From contig CALXSW010000146.1 of assembly GCA_944391255.1 (NCBI GenBank), positions 1-5,954 of the forward strand: DNA of 5,954 bases, in the 5' to 3' direction. Position 1 is the stretch's first letter; the number at the start of each line of letters is the position of its first letter. This document shows, in pieces, positions 5,712-5,954 of this stretch. A program made the position numbers and the translations under genes. Under the pieces are notes generated by a model. The model was not told the DNA's origin. It worked only from the letters and a program-made list of their open reading frames with translations, and made no database searches. Origin of the DNA: an uncultured Clostridia bacterium (GTDB lineage: Bacteria; Bacillota; Clostridia; UBA1381).

Positions 5712-5954
5712 TTATCCACCGAAACACTGTGTCCAGTATATCCCATAATCACCACCATATGCTATCCCCACTCCTATATGTGTAAGATCCGGATCAAGTA
5801 TATTTGCCCTATGTCCTTCCGAATTCATCCACGATTCCATGACCGATTCAGGATCCATCTGACCTGCAGCTATATTTTCAGCAAAGCTCATATATGTTAC
5901 ATCTTCACCAAATATTTCGCCCGCTGCTTTTATCCTTTCCACCATCGTCTTTCC
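5712..5954 (-). CDS. CAP/SCP-domain (YkwD-like) protein, C-terminal end, cut by window edge
   Basis: The frame is open to the right edge (residues GKT precede the first in-window Met at 5945), so the true start lies outside; 80 residues are visible. They match the C-terminal half of bacterial CAP domains: RIKAAG, then FAENIAAGQ (the conserved AENIA stretch), SWMNSEGHRANIL (the GHR signature), THIGVGIAYGG and the terminal YWTQCFGG before TAA. The glutamate of AENIA and histidine of GHR are usual CAP cavity residues; the first conserved histidine lies outside the window. Bacterial members are mostly secreted or surface-attached, and some bind or act on wall or lipid components, but no general reaction is known. 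It is followed by the hydrogenase after 81 bp without a clear terminator. A functional link to the hydrogenase is not evident. Family assignment is secure; signal peptide and full architecture cannot be seen. Confidence 0.9.
   Translation of the reverse strand, partial: GKTMVERIKAAGEIFGEDVTYMSFAENIAAGQMDPESVMESWMNSEGHRANILDPDLTHIGVGIAYGGDYGIYWTQCFGG

Noticed and set aside
5640..5720. Replication origin suggested by DnaA boxes and AT-rich DNA
   Set aside because: Only two boxes are present, one forced by coding sequence, and the neighbours are not dnaA, dnaN, gyrase or parAB type genes.
5712..5945. CAP protein as a complete 77-residue gene starting at the ATG at 5945
   Set aside because: The frame continues upstream to the window edge, and the visible part is only the C-terminal half of a CAP domain, so this Met is internal.

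Overview
This window looks like a piece of an anaerobic, low-to-moderate GC Clostridia (Bacillota) chromosome. The evidence is a monomeric [FeFe] hydrogenase, SLH-type surface anchoring, a Gram-positive D-Ala-D-Ala carboxypeptidase beside an RluB-type pseudouridine synthase, purine-rich Shine-Dalgarno sites and very AT-rich intergenic DNA. The species cannot be named from sequence alone. All six genes I can support are on the minus strand, so transcription runs from position 5954 towards position 1. The window is gene-dense: every intergenic gap is shorter than 160 bp, and I see no rRNA, tRNA, CRISPR array, insertion sequence or prophage.

In transcription order the genes are: (1) the C-terminal end of a secreted CAP/SCP (YkwD-like) protein, cut by the right edge; (2) a 501-aa monomeric [FeFe] hydrogenase with four predicted ferredoxin-type clusters and group-B-like H-cluster motifs, followed by a strong intrinsic terminator; (3) a secreted D-alanyl-D-alanine carboxypeptidase with its own promoter; (4) an RsuA/RluB-family pseudouridine synthase; (5) an AGCS-family sodium:alanine (amino acid) symporter; (6) the start of a secreted SLH-domain protein, cut by the left edge. 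Genes 3 to 6 follow each other with gaps of about 50 bp or less and no visible terminator, so they could form one read-through unit (wall maturation, 23S rRNA modification, amino-acid uptake, surface protein).

The most unusual point is the junction of genes 5 and 6. The symporter's reading frame runs into a 19-base A homopolymer on the coding strand. Read literally, it misses the normal family end and continues for about 36 more codons, out of frame, into the SLH gene. One A fewer gives a stop just before the SLH start codon, and one A more gives an ATGA stop/start overlap. This is either a homopolymer length error or a real slippage or phase-variation switch. Other points worth a look are the non-canonical H-cluster motifs and orphan cysteines of the hydrogenase, a perfect DnaA-box sequence with a near-copy upstream of it, and a GC-only palindrome inside the spacer of the carboxypeptidase promoter.
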